Shown here in pieces: positions 7,829-9,821 of a DNA stretch of 9,821 nt; within the stretch, counting starts at the first letter, position 1, and each line of letters begins with the position of its first letter. Source of the DNA: an uncultured Collinsella sp. (lineage in GTDB: Bacteria; Actinomycetota; Coriobacteriia; Coriobacteriales; Coriobacteriaceae); contig USPT01000033.1 of NCBI GenBank assembly GCA_900556705.1, positions 1 to 9,821 on the forward strand, written 5' to 3'. A program made the position numbers and the translations under genes. Below the pieces are notes generated by a model. It was not told the DNA's origin. It worked only from the letters and a program-made list of their open reading frames with translations, and did not search any database.

Positions 7829-9188
7829 ACAGAATAAATCGAAGGATGTCGGAACGAAGCATATAGACAAACAGCAGCGCAAAGAGCGCGATGCCCACAT
7901 AGCTCACAATCGTCTGGACCTTGAGAGGTAGCTCGCGGCCCGCAATCTTTTGAATGATCTCGATGACCAGCTTGCCGCCATCGAGTGGTGGGATGGGCAG
8001 CAGGTTCATAAAGCCAAGCGAGAACGAAATGAGGGCGGCAAACGAAAGGAATGTGGCAGGACCGGCAGCAGCAGCCTGTGAGGACATAACGCTAATACCC
8101 ACGATCGAAGAAGACTGATCGAGAATCTCCATCGTATGCTGCGGCTGGAGCAGGCGCATCACGCCCTCCGCGGTCTGCACAACATAGGAGAATGACAGAC
8201 GCGCCGAGGTGATGGGGTCCAAACGGACTACCTGCGTAGAGGCATACACACCTAGGCGCTCGTCCTCTTTGAGCGCAACCGAGGTCGAATGCTGCTTGCC
8301 GTCACGCTCGTACTCGATGGCGATATCGTCCTTACCGGCGGCCTTGCCGATGGCATCGTAAACGTTCATCCATGTGGAGCACGATACACCGTCAACCGAA
8401 AGGATCGCATCACCAGCCTCGATACCCGCCTTGGCGGCAATAGACCCCTCGTCAACCTGACCGATCACGTTGGTATCGATCGGCACGGTGACGCCCGCAA
8501 TGGAATAGATGCTCATAAGCAGCAAAAAACCCGTCAGGATATTGACGAGAATGCCCGCGAGCAGCATAAAGGCGCGCTTGAGAAAGCCCTGGCCAAGATA
8601 AGTGTGCGAGCGCTCTTGCGCCAAGAAATCAGCCTCGCCGCACGGCAGCTCCCACACATCGCCCTCGGCAGTCGCATGCTCTCGATCGAACCGGCGGCCG
8701 TCAAAGGTGGTGTAACCCGCCGCGTCTCGCGGCAGCGTCTGATACTTGGTGGGATAGTAGCTCGGCGAGGGTTTCTCCCCTTCCTCATACCAGGGAGCGA
8801 TGGAGCCCCAGCCCAGCAACAGAGCACAAGCCTCGAGCACATCCTCCTCGGAAAGCTCGAGCTCGACAGCAAGGTCGGCCACGGTCACGCGACCATGACG
8901 GTAGATAGCCGCGAGCACGCGATCGGCGCAGGAGACATCGGTCGGATCCATACCGCAGATGGCAGCGTAGCCACCCAGCAGCAGCGGGGTCACGCCAAAC
9001 TTGGTTCCAATGCGACGCGACGTGTAATGGATGTCAAAGCGGCACGGCAGGCCCAAAAAGAACTCGGTCACACGGACGCCGCAGGCACGCGCCGCCAAAA
9101 AGTGGCCGCCCTCGTGCAAAAACACGAGGACGGAAAGCATCAGCAGGCCCCAAAAGACCGATGAGAGAACGCTCAGAACAGTATCCAT
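7827..9188 (-). CDS. rseP: RseP-type site-2 protease with an inserted winged-helix-like domain
   Basis: A 453-residue intramembrane zinc metalloprotease of the M50/RseP family; relatives cleave anti-sigma factors or leftover signal peptides inside the membrane. Segment 1 (about 4-35) carries the zinc site HEGGH (25-29) and the third ligand region is LLPIPPLDGG (396-405, Asp403) in segment 3. Other membrane helices are near 203-231 and 426-446. One PDZ domain (about 231-310) lies outside, against two in E. coli. Unusually, about 120 residues (roughly 78-198) sit in the cytosolic loop after LGGYAAICG, and 83-137 read like a winged helix (finding listed). The ATG at 9188 lies 25 nt after dxr; AAGGA is 15 nt upstream, rather far, while TTG at 9203 would touch it, so the start is uncertain by five residues. 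The gene is in the dxr-rseP-ispG-proS operon seen in many Gram-positive bacteria. Confidence 0.92.
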   Translation of the reverse strand: MDTVLSVLSSVFWGLLMLSVLVFLHEGGHFLAARACGVRVTEFFLGLPCRFDIHYTSRRIGTKFGVTPLLLGGYAAICGMDPTDVSCADRVLAAIYRHGRVTVADLAVELELSEEDVLEACALLLGWGSIAPWYEEGEKPSPSYYPTKYQTLPRDAAGYTTFDGRRFDREHATAEGDVWELPCGEADFLAQERSHTYLGQGFLKRAFMLLAGILVNILTGFLLLMSIYSIAGVTVPIDTNVIGQVDEGSIAAKAGIEAGDAILSVDGVSCSTWMNVYDAIGKAAGKDDIAIEYERDGKQHSTSVALKEDERLGVYASTQVVRLDPITSARLSFSYVVQTAEGVMRLLQPQHTMEILDQSSSIVGISVMSSQAAAAGPATFLSFAALISFSLGFMNLLPIPPLDGGKLVIEIIQKIAGRELPLKVQTIVSYVGIALFALLFVYMLRSDILRFIL

Positions 9189-9213
9189 AAAACGAAAAAG
9201 CAATCCTTATGGG

Positions 9214-9821
9214 TTAGGAACGGGTTGCGGCGAGTACCTGCGCAGCCTTTTCACGCGCCCACGCATCGATGTCGCGAAGCTGCTCAAACGAATCGACCGC
9301 CTGCATATCGTGGGCATCCATGCAGGATTCCACAATGCGATCGATATCGGTAAAGCTGCAGCCATCGTGCAGGAAGGCATCGACGGCGACCTCGTTGGCG
9401 GCATTGAGCACGCACGGCATGGTGCCACCCGTCTTGCCGGCACGCTCGGCCAGTGCCAGACAGCGGAAGGTATCCATGTCGGCAGCATCAAACGTGAGCT
9501 GCCCCAGCTCGCGGAAATCGATACGAGGCGCCGGGGTATCCCAACGCTCGGGATACGAGAACGCGAACTGGATGGGAATACGCATGTCGGAAGCACCGAG
9601 ATGCGCCATCACGGAGCCGTCGGCAAACTCGACCATAGAGTGAATCTTGGACTGACGCTGCACGACCACGTTAATGAAATCGAGGTCGCAGTTAAACAGA
9701 TGCATGGCCTCAATGCGCTCCAGGCCCTTGTTCATGAGGGTGGCGGAGTCGATGGTGATCTTGGCGCCCATGGCCCACGTGGGATGTGCGAGGGCATCGG
9801 CACGCGTCACGCGATTGAGCT
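9214..9821 (-). CDS. dxr: 1-deoxy-D-xylulose 5-phosphate reductoisomerase, 3' part
   Basis: The last 201 residues of Dxr (IspC), which converts DXP to 2-C-methylerythritol 4-phosphate with NADPH, the committed MEP step. The 5' half, including the NADPH-binding Rossmann domain, lies beyond the window edge, so the gene is cut by the window rather than broken. Visible hallmarks are the flexible-loop HPTWAMG, the substrate block DSATLMNKGLE, IHSMVEFADGSV with LGASDMRIPI, and NAANEVAVDAFL near the C-terminal helices. One family-conserved stretch, usually HPQS, reads QRQS here. It is the first visible gene of the minus-strand operon, 25 nt before rseP; upstream neighbours such as cdsA are common in other genomes but cannot be seen. 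Confidence 0.95.
   Translation of the reverse strand, partial: LNRVTRADALAHPTWAMGAKITIDSATLMNKGLERIEAMHLFNCDLDFINVVVQRQSKIHSMVEFADGSVMAHLGASDMRIPIQFAFSYPERWDTPAPRIDFRELGQLTFDAADMDTFRCLALAERAGKTGGTMPCVLNAANEVAVDAFLHDGCSFTDIDRIVESCMDAHDMQAVDSFEQLRDIDAWAREKAAQVLAATRS

Noticed and set aside
7814..7900. N-terminal extension of IspG up to position 7900
   Set aside because: It would overlap rseP by more than 70 nt and add a Cys-rich tail absent from the family. The TTG at 7813 has a ribosome site and gives cluster residues one off E. coli numbering.

Overview
The window looks like chromosomal DNA of a GC-rich anaerobic actinobacterium. The gene order (dxr, rseP, ispG, proS), the C-biased codons, a fused ethanol-forming AdhE and a TTG start codon all fit Coriobacteriia, and Collinsella or a close relative is my best guess. 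This is recognition from memory, not a database result.

Left end (1-1177): an intrinsic terminator of an unseen upstream gene is followed at once by a small transposase element. The element carries one Y1-type (HUH, REP-associated) tyrosine transposase on the minus strand. It is bracketed by a near-perfect 35-bp inverted repeat (48-82 and 1143-1177) and by further copies of a GGGGACAGAC-containing motif that can fold into small hairpins. The transposase gene has plausible promoters overlapped by a 10-bp inverted repeat.

Middle (1178-4907, plus strand): a regulatory gap with an imperfect palindrome and an extended -10 promoter leads into adhE, the bifunctional acetaldehyde-CoA/alcohol dehydrogenase that turns acetyl-CoA into ethanol and reoxidises NADH. 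A strong stem-loop without a T-run lies between adhE and a small aminoglycoside-phosphotransferase-fold kinase of unknown substrate. A classical terminator follows the kinase.

Right part (4931-9821, minus strand): a compact operon reads dxr (5' end outside the window), rseP, ispG, proS and ends at a terminator that faces the kinase terminator. Dxr and IspG are two enzymes of the MEP isoprenoid pathway. RseP is a membrane site-2 protease and ProS is prolyl-tRNA synthetase. Gaps are 25, 13 and 0 nt, so the genes are probably co-transcribed. The RseP homologue carries an extra cytosolic segment of about 120 residues that looks like a winged helix, the most unusual protein feature here.

The most interesting items are the RseP insertion, the structure of the transposase element, and the adhE control region. 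I found no tRNA, rRNA, CRISPR array, riboswitch or multi-gene defence system.
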